The notes under the pieces are model-generated. The model did no database searches. It was not told the origin of the DNA and was given only the letters and a program-made list of their open reading frames with translations. Source: Actinomadura macrotermitis (GTDB lineage: Bacteria; Actinomycetota; Actinomycetes; Streptosporangiales; Streptosporangiaceae). Taken from it: DNA of 64,000 nucleotides. The position numbers were made by a program, and so were the translations under genes. Of this stretch, positions 28,183-36,550 are shown piece by piece (the first letter of the stretch is position 1; the number at the start of each line of letters is the position of its first letter). The stretch covers positions 186,001-250,000 of the forward strand of contig NZ_WEGH01000006.1 in NCBI RefSeq assembly GCF_009604375.1, read 5' to 3'.

Positions 28183-28941
28183 ATGGATCTCGGACTCGAC
28201 GGGCGCGTCGTTCTGGTCACGGGGGCGTCGGGCGGCATCGGCGGAGCGATCGCCGAGGCGTTCGCCCGGGAGGGCGCCCTGGTCGCCGCAGGCTGGTACC
28301 AGGGCGAGAAGCGGGCCCACGCCCTGGTCGACTCGATCACCCGGCTGGGCGGCCGGGGCACGGCGGTGCGGATCGACCAGCGCGACCCGGCGGTGATCGA
28401 CGCGGCGGTACGCCGGGTGGAGCAGGAACTCGGCGAGGTCGCCGTCCTGGTCGCCAACGCGGTCTCCTGGCCGGCGCAGGTCCCCGAGACCCGCGACTCC
28501 CTGGCCGACGCCTTCGCCGCGAACGTGGCCGGAACGCTGACGCTGGTCGACGCCGTCCTGCCCGGCATGCGGAAAGCCGGCTGGGGGCGGCTGGTGCTGG
28601 TCTCCTCCGACGTGGTCGAGCAGCCGATCCCCGCGAACACCGCCTACCCCGCCGCCAAGGGGGCGCTGGAGACGGCCGCCCGGGTGCTCGCCGTCCGGGA
28701 GGCCCGGCACGGCGTCCTCACCAACGTCGTCCGCCCCGGCTTCACCCTGACGGAGCGGGCGCTGACGACCCCCTGGCTCGGCCAGAAGGCCGTCGACTCC
28801 GAGGCCGCCAAGACACCGACGGGCCGCATCTGCACCCCGGAGGACGTGGCCTCCGCCGTCGTTTACCTCGGCTCACCCGCGAACGGCCACGCCAATGGAG
28901 AGACCCTTTCCGTCGCGGGCGGCCGCCATTTGACCCGCTGA
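28183..28941 (+). CDS. short-chain dehydrogenase/reductase
   Basis: The 252-residue protein has TGASGGIG at residues 13-20, catalytic Ser in LVSSDVV, YPAAK with the Tyr and Lys, and the PGFTLT loop. The usual NAG motif is replaced by NAVSW. It is a classical SDR that reduces a keto group or oxidises an alcohol with NAD(P)H. The ATG at 28183 has CAGGAGGTCAGC upstream. It is divergent from MarR and is likely repressed by it. Confidence 0.93.
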   Translation: MDLGLDGRVVLVTGASGGIGGAIAEAFAREGALVAAGWYQGEKRAHALVDSITRLGGRGTAVRIDQRDPAVIDAAVRRVEQELGEVAVLVANAVSWPAQVPETRDSLADAFAANVAGTLTLVDAVLPGMRKAGWGRLVLVSSDVVEQPIPANTAYPAAKGALETAARVLAVREARHGVLTNVVRPGFTLTERALTTPWLGQKAVDSEAAKTPTGRICTPEDVASAVVYLGSPANGHANGETLSVAGGRHLTR

Positions 28942-29399
28942 CCCCGTCCCCGGCGGTCCGAGCGGCCTCGGCGATGGCCGAGCAGCCCGACGGCCCCGCC
29001 CCACTCCGGCCTGACGCCTCCCCCACCTGGCCGTCCAGACGGCCCCGGCGATGGCCCGAGCGGCCCGGCGGCCCCGCCGCCACTCCGGTCCGGCCTGGCT
29101 CGACGCCCCGTCTCCTCCCGCACGGCGATCCCGTCCCGTGCCGGCCCGGCGGGGAGGCTCCAGGTGAGCTCGGCGGTTCCGCCTCGGGCCGGGCCGGCGT
29201 CCCGGTTCGGTCCTGGGTTCGGCCCGCCTTCCTTGTGTTCCGTTCCGGCGAGGATCGCCTCCCTACGTACCTACGCTGGCGACCTGACTCTCCTCTGCCA
29301 CTCGCCTCCCCCCGGCTGGTCGTCTCCCGCCGGTTGGCTTTCCTGGCCCTTGTCTCTCCCGTCGGGTGTTCGCGGCGGTGGTCGTTCGGCGCTTCGGGG
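28942..29399. repeat. intergenic stretch with an imperfect ~60-70 bp direct repeat
   Basis: The 458-bp gap holds two imperfect copies of a GC-rich block, at about 28963-29018 and 29040-29107, each with CGGCGATGGCC, then CGGCCCCGCC and CCACTCCGG, ending ACGCC. The second copy has small insertions. Neither encodes a protein with a start or ribosome binding site. Beyond them (29108-29399) I see nothing but GC-rich sequence before the permease stop. It may be a local duplication. Confidence 0.6.
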
Positions 29400-30218
29400 T
29401 CAGCGTTCCCGGGTGGCGTAGCGGTGGACCGACAGCGGGAAGAAGATCGCCATCAGCAGCAGCGGCCACAGGAACGCGAGCAGGAGGCTGTGCTGCGCCG
29501 CCCAGGAGCCGCCTGCGGCGGCCGGGTCGCCGAACAGGTCGCGGCATGCGGTGACGGTGGCCGACAGCGGGTTCCACTCGGCGATCGCGCCCAGCCAGCC
29601 CGGCATGGTGCTCGGCGCGACCAGGGCGCTGGACAGGAAGCTGATCGGCCACACCAGGATCTGCACCGTCATGACCGACTCGGGACCCTTGGCGATCAGC
29701 CCGAGGTAGACGCCCGCCCAGGTCAGCGCGAGCCGGATGAGCAGCAGGAGGCCGAACGCCGCGAGCGCGCGCGGCAGGCCGTCGTGCCAGCGCCAGCCCA
29801 TCAGCAGGCCGCAGACCACCATCACCGCGAGCCCGGCCGTCGCCTGGATCATGTCGGTGACGGCGCGGCCCACCACCACGGCCGAGGGCGCGATCGGCAT
29901 CGCGCGGAACCGGTCGGTGACGCCCTTGGCCACGTCTTCCGCGACGGCCGCGAACGTGCTCTCGATGCCGAACAGCATGGTCATCGCGAACATGCCGGGA
30001 ATGATGAACTCGCGGTAGTCCCCGCCGCCGGGCACCTGCATCTGGCCGCCGAACAGGTAGCCCATCATCAGGACGACCAGCACGGGGAACAGCAGCCCGA
30101 GGATGATCTGGTCGGGTTTGCGGGCCCAGTGCGCCACCCCCCGGCCGGTCAGCGTGCGGCCGTCCCGCACGGCCCAGCGCAGCCGTCCCGCGGCGGTCAT
30201 CGGTGCTTCGATCGTCAT
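29400..30218 (-). CDS. ABC-2 type transporter permease (DrrB-like)
   Basis: The 272-residue protein has an N-terminal hydrophilic part and about six membrane helices (from IILGLLFPVLVVLMMGYLF), with the ABC-2 motif near FIIPGMFAMTMLFGIEST and PSAVVVGRAVTDM. It matches the DrrB/ABC-2 family of exporter permeases. The ATG at 30218 has an AGGAGGGCGCC ribosome binding site. It lies 49 bp after the ATPase gene, so the pair forms one exporter operon. The substrate is unknown; drugs, glycolipids and peptides are exported by the family. Confidence 0.93.
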   Translation of the reverse strand: MTIEAPMTAAGRLRWAVRDGRTLTGRGVAHWARKPDQIILGLLFPVLVVLMMGYLFGGQMQVPGGGDYREFIIPGMFAMTMLFGIESTFAAVAEDVAKGVTDRFRAMPIAPSAVVVGRAVTDMIQATAGLAVMVVCGLLMGWRWHDGLPRALAAFGLLLLIRLALTWAGVYLGLIAKGPESVMTVQILVWPISFLSSALVAPSTMPGWLGAIAEWNPLSATVTACRDLFGDPAAAGGSWAAQHSLLLAFLWPLLLMAIFFPLSVHRYATRER

Positions 30219-30267
30219 GCGGCGCCCTCCTTGGCGTGATGCGTTCCCTGCTGAAGCCGGCGGGCGC

Positions 30268-31224
30268 TCATACCGCGACCTCCTCGGTGGCGGTGAGATG
30301 GAGGAAGACCTCGTCGAGGGTGGGACGGCGCAGGCCGATGTCGGCGACCGTGATGCCGGCGTCGGCCAGGGCGCGGACGGTGTCGGTCAGGGCGATGGCC
30401 CGGTCGGCGACCGGGGCGCCGACGCGCAGGGCTGCCTCGTCGATGTCGGGCTCGGCGCCGGTGACGCGGGCCAGTACCCCGGCCGCGCCGGCCAGGTCGG
30501 CCGGGTCGGTGACCACCATGTCCAGGCGGTCGCCGCCGACGAGGCTCTTCAGCCCCTCGGGGGTGCCGCCCGCCTCGATCCGGCCGCGGTCGAGCACCGA
30601 GATCCCGTCCGCGAGGCGGTCGGCCTCCTCCAGGTACTGGGTGGTGAGCAGGACCGTGGTGCCGGACGCCGCCAGCGCGCGCACCGCCTCCCACACCTCG
30701 GCGCGCGAGCGGGGGTCCAGGCCGGTGGTCGGCTCGTCCAGGAACAGCACCGGCGGCGCCAGGATCATGCTCGCCGCCAGGTCGAGCCGCCGCCGCATCC
30801 CGCCCGAGTACGCCGAGGCCGGCTTGCGGCCGGTGTCGGCGAGGCCGAACCGCTCCAGCAGTTCGCCCGCCCGGTGCCGCGCCGCGCGGGCGTCCAGGTG
30901 GTAGAGCCGCCCGAACATCTCCAGGTTCTGCCGGCCGCTCAGCACCTCGTCGACGGCCGGGTGCTGCCCGACCAGGCCGATCCGGGTGCGGACCCGGGCG
31001 GCGTCGCGGACGACGTCGAGCCCGGCGATCTCGGCGCGGCCGCCGTCCGGCCGGGCCAGCGTGGCCAGGATGCGGACGATCGTGGTCTTGCCCGCCCCGT
31101 TCGGCCCGAGCAGGCCGTGCACGGTGCCCGCCGGGACCGCCAGGTCGACGCCGCGCAGCGCCTCGGCGTCGCCGTACCGCTTGCGCAGCCCCTCGGCGAC
31201 GATCGTGAATTCGTGCGAGCCCAT
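30268..31224 (-). CDS. ABC transporter ATP-binding protein (DrrA-like)
   Basis: The 318-residue ATPase has Walker A GPNGAGKTT, a Q-loop in LVGQHPAVDEVL, signature YSGGMRRRLDLAASMI, Walker B VLFLDEPTTGLD and the H-loop region LLTTQYLEEAD. A C-terminal extension of about 90 residues (from LVGGDRLDMVV), as in DrrA/DrrA-like drug exporters, follows. It is cotranscribed with the permease downstream and divergent from a TetR regulator across a 91-bp gap with a long inverted repeat. It energises the exporter at the inner membrane. Confidence 0.95.
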   Translation of the reverse strand: MGSHEFTIVAEGLRKRYGDAEALRGVDLAVPAGTVHGLLGPNGAGKTTIVRILATLARPDGGRAEIAGLDVVRDAARVRTRIGLVGQHPAVDEVLSGRQNLEMFGRLYHLDARAARHRAGELLERFGLADTGRKPASAYSGGMRRRLDLAASMILAPPVLFLDEPTTGLDPRSRAEVWEAVRALAASGTTVLLTTQYLEEADRLADGISVLDRGRIEAGGTPEGLKSLVGGDRLDMVVTDPADLAGAAGVLARVTGAEPDIDEAALRVGAPVADRAIALTDTVRALADAGITVADIGLRRPTLDEVFLHLTATEEVAV

Positions 31225-31235
31225 CCGCGCCCTCC

Positions 31236-31284
31236 AACTCTGTACGGCTTACGGAATTAGTTATAACGTACCCCGTACAGAGTT
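31236..31284. promoter_or_regulatory. 12-bp perfect inverted repeat, operator of the TetR/DrrAB divergent pair
   Basis: AACTCTGTACGG at 31236-31247 and CCGTACAGAGTT at 31273-31284 are perfect inverse complements separated by 25 bp of AT-rich sequence (CTTACGGAATTAGTTATAACGTACC, in part). The spacing places both promoters inside the arms. It is a well-defined operator candidate for the TetR protein at 31316. Confidence 0.75.
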
Positions 31285-31315
31285 TCAACCTCCGGCTTCT
31301 GCGAGGATGGTGGGC

Positions 31316-32083
31316 GTGACGACGGAGTACAGCGGCGCGGGAGATCCCAAGCGCACCCTCGACCTGATGTGGGGCGTCCCCGACCGGCCCCGGCGCGGCC
31401 CGAAACCGCGGCTGACCGTGGAGCGGATCGTGCAGGCCGCCGTGGAGATCGCCGACGCCGAGGGCCTGGAGGCGCTGTCGATGCGCCGCATCGCCGACGA
31501 GCTCGGCGTCGCGCCCATGTCGATCTACACCTATGTGCCGGGCAAGTCCGAGCTGATCGACGTCATGATGGACCGCGCGCTGGCCGGCTTCACGCCGCCG
31601 CCGGGCGGCGGCTGGCGCACGGCGCTGGAGCACGTCGCGCGGGAGAACTGGCGGCTGTACCACCGCCACCCCTGGCTGCTGCAGGTGTCGGCCACCCGCC
31701 CGCCGCTCGGCCCCAACATGCTGGAGAAGTACGAGCGCGAGCTGGGCGCGGTGGAGGGGCTCGGCCTCACCGACCTGGAGATGGACTCGGTCGTCGCGCT
31801 CGTCAACGGGTTCGCCGAGAGCTCGGCGCGGGTCTCGGTGGACGCCGCCCAGGCCGAGCGCCGCACCGGCCTCAGCGACAAGGAGTGGTGGGAGGCCACC
31901 TCACCGGTCCTGGCCAAGCTGATCGACGCCACCCGCTACCCGCTCGGTTCGCGCGTCGGGTCGGCGAGCGGGGAGGCGCACAATTCGGCGGTCGCCCCCG
32001 GGCACGTCTTCGAGTTCGGCCTCCAGCGCATCCTGGACGGCATCGAGGTGCTGGTCCGCGAACGCGCTAACGGCGGGGTTTGA
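31316..32083 (+). CDS. TetR-family regulator of the DrrAB exporter
   Basis: The 255-residue protein has a TetR helix-turn-helix (ALSMRRIADELGVAPMSIYT) and a C-terminal domain of the TetR_C/ActR type (DEHWWEATSP-like KEWWEATSPVL, LEFGLQRILDGIEVL-like end). GTG at 31316 is chosen because GAGG lies 9 nt upstream; ATG at 31307 lacks spacing for it. It probably represses the divergent exporter and is released by an exported compound. Its last 17 bp overlap the convergent helicase gene. Confidence 0.9.
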   Translation: MTTEYSGAGDPKRTLDLMWGVPDRPRRGPKPRLTVERIVQAAVEIADAEGLEALSMRRIADELGVAPMSIYTYVPGKSELIDVMMDRALAGFTPPPGGGWRTALEHVARENWRLYHRHPWLLQVSATRPPLGPNMLEKYERELGAVEGLGLTDLEMDSVVALVNGFAESSARVSVDAAQAERRTGLSDKEWWEATSPVLAKLIDATRYPLGSRVGSASGEAHNSAVAPGHVFEFGLQRILDGIEVLVRERANGGV

Positions 32084-34559
32084 CCCGGCGGGTCGCCACG
32101 GCCTGCGCCGGGTCCTCCGGCCACGGGTGCCGGGGGTAGCGGCCGCGCAGCTCGGCCCGGACGGCCCGGTATCCCTCGCCCCAGAACGACGCCAGGTCGG
32201 CGGTCACCGCGGCGGGCCGCCCGGCGGGCGACAGCAGGTGGACCACCAGCGGCACCCGGCCGCCCGCGAGGCGCGGCGCGGCGTCCCAGCCGAACAGCTC
32301 CTGCAGTTTCACCGCGAGGACGGGCCGCTCCCCCGAGTAGTCGACGCGCACGCGGGACCCCGACGGCACCTCGATCCGTTCGGGCGCCATCTCCTCCAGC
32401 CGCGCCGCGCACTCCCACGGCAGCAGGTTCCGCAGCGCCCCCGCGACGTCGAACCGCCGCAGGTCGGCCCGCCGCCGCGCCCGCGCACCCGTGATCCACT
32501 CGCCCGCGTGCGCGAGGAGGGACTCGTCGTCCATCGCGGGCCACGGTTCACCGAGCGCCGCGTGGCAGAACGCCAGGCGTTCGCGCAGCGCGACGGCCGC
32601 CGGCGTCCAGTCGAGCAGGGCCAGGCCCTCGGTCCGCAGGCCCTCGGCCAGCGCCGCGGCGACGAGGCCGGGGGCGGGGTCGGGCAGCGGCCGGGCGTCC
32701 AGCTCGATCGCGCCGAGCCGCTCGACGCGGCGGGCCACGACGTCCCCGTCCCGCCAGGCGACCTCCTCGCCGCGGGCGAGCAGGGACGCGGCGGCGAGCC
32801 GGGCCGTGTCCTCGTCGATCACCACGGCGAGCCGGATCCGCGCCGACGCCGATCCCGCCGGGCGGTCGGCGACGGCCACCGCGAGCCATTCGGGACGCGC
32901 CGCGGCGAGCGCCGATCCGTCCGCCAGCTCGGCGCCGGTCCCTGACGCCATCAGATAGCCGCCACGCCGCGCGCGCGCCACCCGCTCGGGGAACGCCAGC
33001 GCCACGATCAGCCCCGCCACACGGTCATCGTTCCCGCCGCCGCCTGCGGGAAGGTCCGCATTCGCCAGGCGGCGCACCTCGTCACGCCAGCGCGCCGCAT
33101 GCGCGTCGGCGGGCCGCCCGCCACGCCGCAGCGCGCGCCACACCGCCGTCAGGTCGTCCCCGGCCCCGCGCGGCGGCGGCTCGGACAGCAGCGCCACCAC
33201 TTCGGCGGCCGCACGCCCGCCCACCTCGCGGGCGCCGTCCAGCAGCGCGCGCGCAAGCCGGGGATGCACTCCAACGCGGGCCAGCCGCCGTCCCCGGTCG
33301 GTCACCCGGCCGTCCGGTCCCTCGGCGCCGATGGCCCGCAGCGTGGTGCGCGCGGCCTGCAGCGCGGCGGCGGGCGGCGGGTCCGGCAAGGACAGGGTGG
33401 ATGCGCCGGGGTCGCCCCAGCAGGCGGCCTGCAACGCGAACCCGGTCAGGTCGGCCAGCTCGATCTCGGGACGGGGCCGGGCCGGCAACCGGTCGTGCTC
33501 GGCCTCGCTCCAGCAGCGGTAGACGGCCCCGGGCCCCTCGCGGCCCGCGCGGCCGGCGCGCTGCTCGGCGGCGGCCCGCGACGCCCGGACGGTCGTCAGC
33601 GCGCCGAGCCCCCGGGCGTGGTCGGTGCGCGGCTCGCGGGCGAGGCCCGAATCGACCACGATCCGCACCCCCGGCACGGTCAGGCTGGACTCGGCGACCG
33701 AGGTGGCGAGCACCACCCGGCGCCGCTCCCCCGGCGCGAGCACCGCGTCCTGGACGGCGGCGGGCGCCTGGCCGTGCACCTGCAGCACCTCGAACGGCCC
33801 GGACAGCATTCCGGCGACACGGGCGATCTCGCCGGCGCCGGGCAGGAAGCACAGCACGTCGCCGTCGCGTTCGGTGAGCGCCCGGCGGACGGTCGCGGCG
33901 ACGTGCGCGAGCAGCGCGGGATCCACGCGCATGCCGTGCGGCGGCGGCAGCGGGCGCGGCGGCGGCGCCCACACGGTCTCGACCGGGTGCAGCGCCGCCG
34001 CGGTCTCGACCACCGGCGCGTCGCCGAGCAGCCGTGCCCAGGGACCGGTGTCGGCGGTGGCCGAGGCGGCGACGAGCCGCAGGCCGGGACGGAGCGCCGC
34101 GCGCACGTCGAGCAGGAACGCCAGCGCGGTATCGGCGTCCAGGTGCCGTTCGTGGCACTCGTCCAGGATCACCGTGCCGACCCCGTCCAGCTCGGGTTCG
34201 GACTGCAGGCGCTGCAGCAGCACCCCGGTGGTGACGACCTCGATCCGCGAGCCGGGCCGGTGCTCGCCGCGCACGGTGACGCCGACCTGCCCGCCGACAC
34301 GCTCGCCGAGCAGCCAGGACATCCGGCGGGCGGCGGCGCGGGCGGCCAGCCGCCGCGGCTCCAGGACGACGACGCGCCCCTCGCCCGGCGTCCCGTCCGG
34401 GGTCAGCCCGGCGAGGGCGAGCGGCACATAGGTGGTCTTGCCGGTGCCGGGCGGCGCCGCGAGGACGGCCGCGCCGTGGCCGGCGAGCGCCGCGGCCAGG
34501 GCGGGGACGGCTCGGCGGACGGGCAGCGCGGCGGCCGCCGCGGCGCGGTCGGGATGCAT
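32067..34559 (-). CDS. hrpB: ATP-dependent helicase HrpB
   Basis: The 830-residue protein is a DEAH/RHA-type helicase with Walker A APPGTGKTT, motif II DECHER, motif III SAT, helicase motif V/VI regions (AESSLTVPGVRIVVD, QRAGRAGREGPG) and the long HrpB-specific C-terminal region. The family's usual length is about 800-840 residues. Bacterial HrpB is a presumed RNA helicase whose role is poorly defined. The ATG at 34557-34559 is well placed; longer in-frame starts lie upstream of any ribosome binding site. It is convergent with the TetR gene, overlapping it by 17 bp. Confidence 0.95.
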   Translation of the reverse strand: MHPDRAAAAAALPVRRAVPALAAALAGHGAAVLAAPPGTGKTTYVPLALAGLTPDGTPGEGRVVVLEPRRLAARAAARRMSWLLGERVGGQVGVTVRGEHRPGSRIEVVTTGVLLQRLQSEPELDGVGTVILDECHERHLDADTALAFLLDVRAALRPGLRLVAASATADTGPWARLLGDAPVVETAAALHPVETVWAPPPRPLPPPHGMRVDPALLAHVAATVRRALTERDGDVLCFLPGAGEIARVAGMLSGPFEVLQVHGQAPAAVQDAVLAPGERRRVVLATSVAESSLTVPGVRIVVDSGLAREPRTDHARGLGALTTVRASRAAAEQRAGRAGREGPGAVYRCWSEAEHDRLPARPRPEIELADLTGFALQAACWGDPGASTLSLPDPPPAAALQAARTTLRAIGAEGPDGRVTDRGRRLARVGVHPRLARALLDGAREVGGRAAAEVVALLSEPPPRGAGDDLTAVWRALRRGGRPADAHAARWRDEVRRLANADLPAGGGGNDDRVAGLIVALAFPERVARARRGGYLMASGTGAELADGSALAAARPEWLAVAVADRPAGSASARIRLAVVIDEDTARLAAASLLARGEEVAWRDGDVVARRVERLGAIELDARPLPDPAPGLVAAALAEGLRTEGLALLDWTPAAVALRERLAFCHAALGEPWPAMDDESLLAHAGEWITGARARRRADLRRFDVAGALRNLLPWECAARLEEMAPERIEVPSGSRVRVDYSGERPVLAVKLQELFGWDAAPRLAGGRVPLVVHLLSPAGRPAAVTADLASFWGEGYRAVRAELRGRYPRHPWPEDPAQAVATRRVKPRR

Positions 34560-34868
34560 CGCTCCAGTCTGCCGCCCGGGCCCGGCGGGCCGGTACCGGC
34601 ACGGCCCATGTGACAAATGCCACCCGTCCGGAAGTGGTCCGCGTCTTGCGGTGAGACTTGCACCGCGCTTTGCGCCTTTACCTGTAGAACGTTCTAAAGC
34701 CCAGGTCAACAACACGCGGGAGAAGCTCCGGCATACTCCTTGGTAAACTACATCTCTTTCACTTCCGGTTGCTTTTACGTTCTACTAGCGTCACCTCCCG
34801 TCGTGCGAGGGCAATGCGGCGGGTAGGCCCATAATCGGCTCGTCGGCGCAGGTGCAGGAGGTTGGGCG
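34560..34868. other. 309-bp AT-richer intergenic region between divergent hrpB and NERD genes
   Basis: The right half (about 34680-34800) is much poorer in G+C than the surroundings, with several TTTACG/TTCTAC-like tracts, so it probably holds the promoters of the NERD gene. It also contains a 12-bp perfect palindrome at 34685-34696. No RNA gene or remnant is visible. Confidence 0.5.
34685..34696. promoter_or_regulatory. palindrome TAGAACGTTCTA
   Basis: A perfect 12-bp palindrome about 170 bp upstream of the NERD-domain gene and 125 bp upstream of hrpB. A second half-site, ACGTTCTA, recurs at about 34777-34784. It resembles but does not match the actinobacterial SOS box, which has a 4-bp spacer between GAAC and GTTC. 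Confidence 0.4.
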
Positions 34869-35630
34869 ATGATCGGCGGCTCCATCTATCTCAGGGACCG
34901 GGCGGCCTTCACGGGCGGCTCCCCGCAGGCGGTCTACGAGGAGCTCTGGCAGCGCGGGCGAAAGGGCCGGCTGCGCACTCGTGCAATTTTCACCGTAATG
35001 ACGCTGATTCTGTGCGGGATGCTCGTCGGCCCCCTTTTCGGAATCGGAACGGCCCTTCTGGTTGCGGCACTGGACACCTACTTCCACTGGCGCGGCCACA
35101 ACCTGTCGCGCACCTGGCGGCTCGGGCTGCGCGGTGACCAGCGGATGAACCGGCTGCTGCGGCACACCCTGGAGCGGCGCGGTCACCGCACGCTGCACGC
35201 CCGGACCGTCCCCGGGCACGGCACCGCCGACCAGATCCTGGTCGGTCCCGGCGGGGTCTGGCTGATCCACAACGAGGCGTGGCACCCCGAGGCCGAGATC
35301 GCGCCCTACGGCGGGAAGCTGTTCATCGACGGCCGCACGCAGTCGGCCCTGGTCAAGGGCCTGAACGGGGCGGCCGCAACCGCGTCGCGGCTGTTGTCGG
35401 AGCGGACCGGGCTCGCGGTCACCGTCACGCCGGTGCTGGCCGTGCACGGCGGCCGGCTCGCCGCCTCTCCGTTCACCGCCGACGACATCGTGTTCGCGCC
35501 GCCGCTGAAGCTGGTGCGCTGGATCCGCCGCAACCCGACCGCCGGGTTCACGCCCGAGGAGGTCGAGCAGATCGCCCGCGCGGCCGTGCACATGCTTCCG
35601 ATCGGCGGGCGGACGATGACCGCCGCCTGA
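34869..35630 (+). CDS. NERD (nuclease-related) domain membrane protein
   Basis: The 253-residue protein has two hydrophobic helices at about residues 40-70, then a NERD domain (from LRGDQRMNRLLRHTLERRGH through DQILVGPGGVWLIHNEAWH and GTALKGLNGAA-like NGAAATASRLL). NERD proteins share a fold with restriction endonucleases and are thought to act on DNA, but activity is mostly unproven; the Asp/Lys residues are present as TADQILVGPGGVWLIH. ATG at 34869 has AGGAGGTTGGGCG. A cytosolic C-terminal domain anchored to the membrane is inferred. Confidence 0.8.
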   Translation: MIGGSIYLRDRAAFTGGSPQAVYEELWQRGRKGRLRTRAIFTVMTLILCGMLVGPLFGIGTALLVAALDTYFHWRGHNLSRTWRLGLRGDQRMNRLLRHTLERRGHRTLHARTVPGHGTADQILVGPGGVWLIHNEAWHPEAEIAPYGGKLFIDGRTQSALVKGLNGAAATASRLLSERTGLAVTVTPVLAVHGGRLAASPFTADDIVFAPPLKLVRWIRRNPTAGFTPEEVEQIARAAVHMLPIGGRTMTAA

Positions 35631-35651
35631 CCCGCCGGCCGTCCGGAACCA

Positions 35652-35671
35652 CCCGGGCCCACCGGCCCGGG
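35652..35671. terminator. hairpin between convergent NERD and membrane-protein genes
   Basis: CCCGGGCC-CACC-GGCCCGGG is a perfect 8-bp stem with a 4-nt loop in the 69-bp gap between two convergent genes. There is no T tract, so it would act as a GC-type terminator usable from both sides. Confidence 0.6.
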
Positions 35672-35699
35672 GTCCCCTGGCCCGGCCCCGCCGCAGCCG

Positions 35700-36125
35700 T
35701 CAGCCCCGGCCCGCCCGGGCGGTGCGCCGCAACCACAGCAGGCCCACGACCGGCAGCACCAGCGGCACGAACCCGTACCCGCGCCCGTATCCCGACCATA
35801 CGGTCGCGTCGGGGAAGGCGGCGGGGTCGGCCAGGCTCAGCGTCCCGACGACCAGCACCCCGGCCAGCTCGACCGAGCAGGCCGCGACCGCCAGGCGCCG
35901 CGAGGTGCGGCCGCCGCGCGCGAGCGCCACGGTCGCCAGCACGTACACGACCGCGGCGAACGCCGACAGCGTGTAGGCGACCGGCGCTTCGGAGAACTTC
36001 GTGGCGATCTGCACGCCCGCGCGCGCTCCGGCGGCCAGCGCGAAGATGGCGTACACCGCGACCAGCATCCGGCCCGGTCCGCTCCCCGTGCCGGTGGTGG
36101 CGGGCGATTCGGTCGTGTCAGACAC
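35700..36125 (-). CDS. small membrane protein, cotranscribed pair member
   Basis: The 141-residue protein has a Thr/Ser-rich cytosolic start and about four hydrophobic helices (RMLVAVYAIFALAAGARAGVQ, AVVYVLATVALAR and PLVLPVVGLLWLRR at the end). It starts at GTG and overlaps the stop of the upstream membrane gene by 8 bp (GTGTCTGA), so the two are translationally coupled. I do not recognise a family; it has the general size of DUF3592-like or DUF998-like proteins. It is likely membrane-embedded with the upstream partner. Confidence 0.65.
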   Translation of the reverse strand: MSDTTESPATTGTGSGPGRMLVAVYAIFALAAGARAGVQIATKFSEAPVAYTLSAFAAVVYVLATVALARGGRTSRRLAVAACSVELAGVLVVGTLSLADPAAFPDATVWSGYGRGYGFVPLVLPVVGLLWLRRTARAGRG

Positions 36126-36483
36126 CGGTGCCGCTCCAGATCTGGTTCATGCGCACGATCATCACGGCCACCGCGAGGCCGGCCACCACGATCACGCCCG
36201 GCCCCCAGCGGCTGCGCTCCAGCAGCCCCCAGCCCGCCCCGGCGGCCGGGATCAGCAGGACGGCCAGCAGGTATCCGACGAAGGTGGCGCTGTCCTTCGG
36301 CCCTTCGCCGCCGCCGAGCTTGACGAAGCCGAGCACCGCCTGGACGACCAGCAGCACCTCCAGCACGGCGAGCCCGGCGAGGTCTCCCCGGCCCATCGGC
36401 CGGTTCCGGAAGGAGGTGACGGCGCTGAACGCGGCCGCCAGCAACGACACCGCGATGATCGCGGTGGCCAGGGCGTTCGTCAT
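36118..36483 (-). CDS. small membrane protein, unknown
   Basis: The 121-residue protein has four hydrophobic helices (ALATAIIAVSLLAAAFSAV, LAVLEVLLVVQAVLGFV, FVGYLLAVLLIPAAGAG, VIVVAGLAVAVMIVRM). The ATG at 36481-36483 begins the gene directly, and the gene downstream overlaps it. It is divergent from the phosphatase gene, with a small ACTAC-CGGTC-GTAGT repeat in the 67-bp gap. Family unknown; a two-protein membrane complex is inferred from the coupling. Confidence 0.65.
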   Translation of the reverse strand: MTNALATAIIAVSLLAAAFSAVTSFRNRPMGRGDLAGLAVLEVLLVVQAVLGFVKLGGGEGPKDSATFVGYLLAVLLIPAAGAGWGLLERSRWGPGVIVVAGLAVAVMIVRMNQIWSGTGV

Positions 36484-36550
36484 AGGCCTCCGAGAGTACT
36501 ACCGGTCGTAGTGGACGGTGTCCCGGGGCCGCCATGGCAGCATGTGACAC

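Noticed and set aside
34685..34696. LexA/SOS box upstream of the NERD gene
   Set aside because: The actinobacterial box needs a 4-bp spacer between GAAC and GTTC; here there is none.
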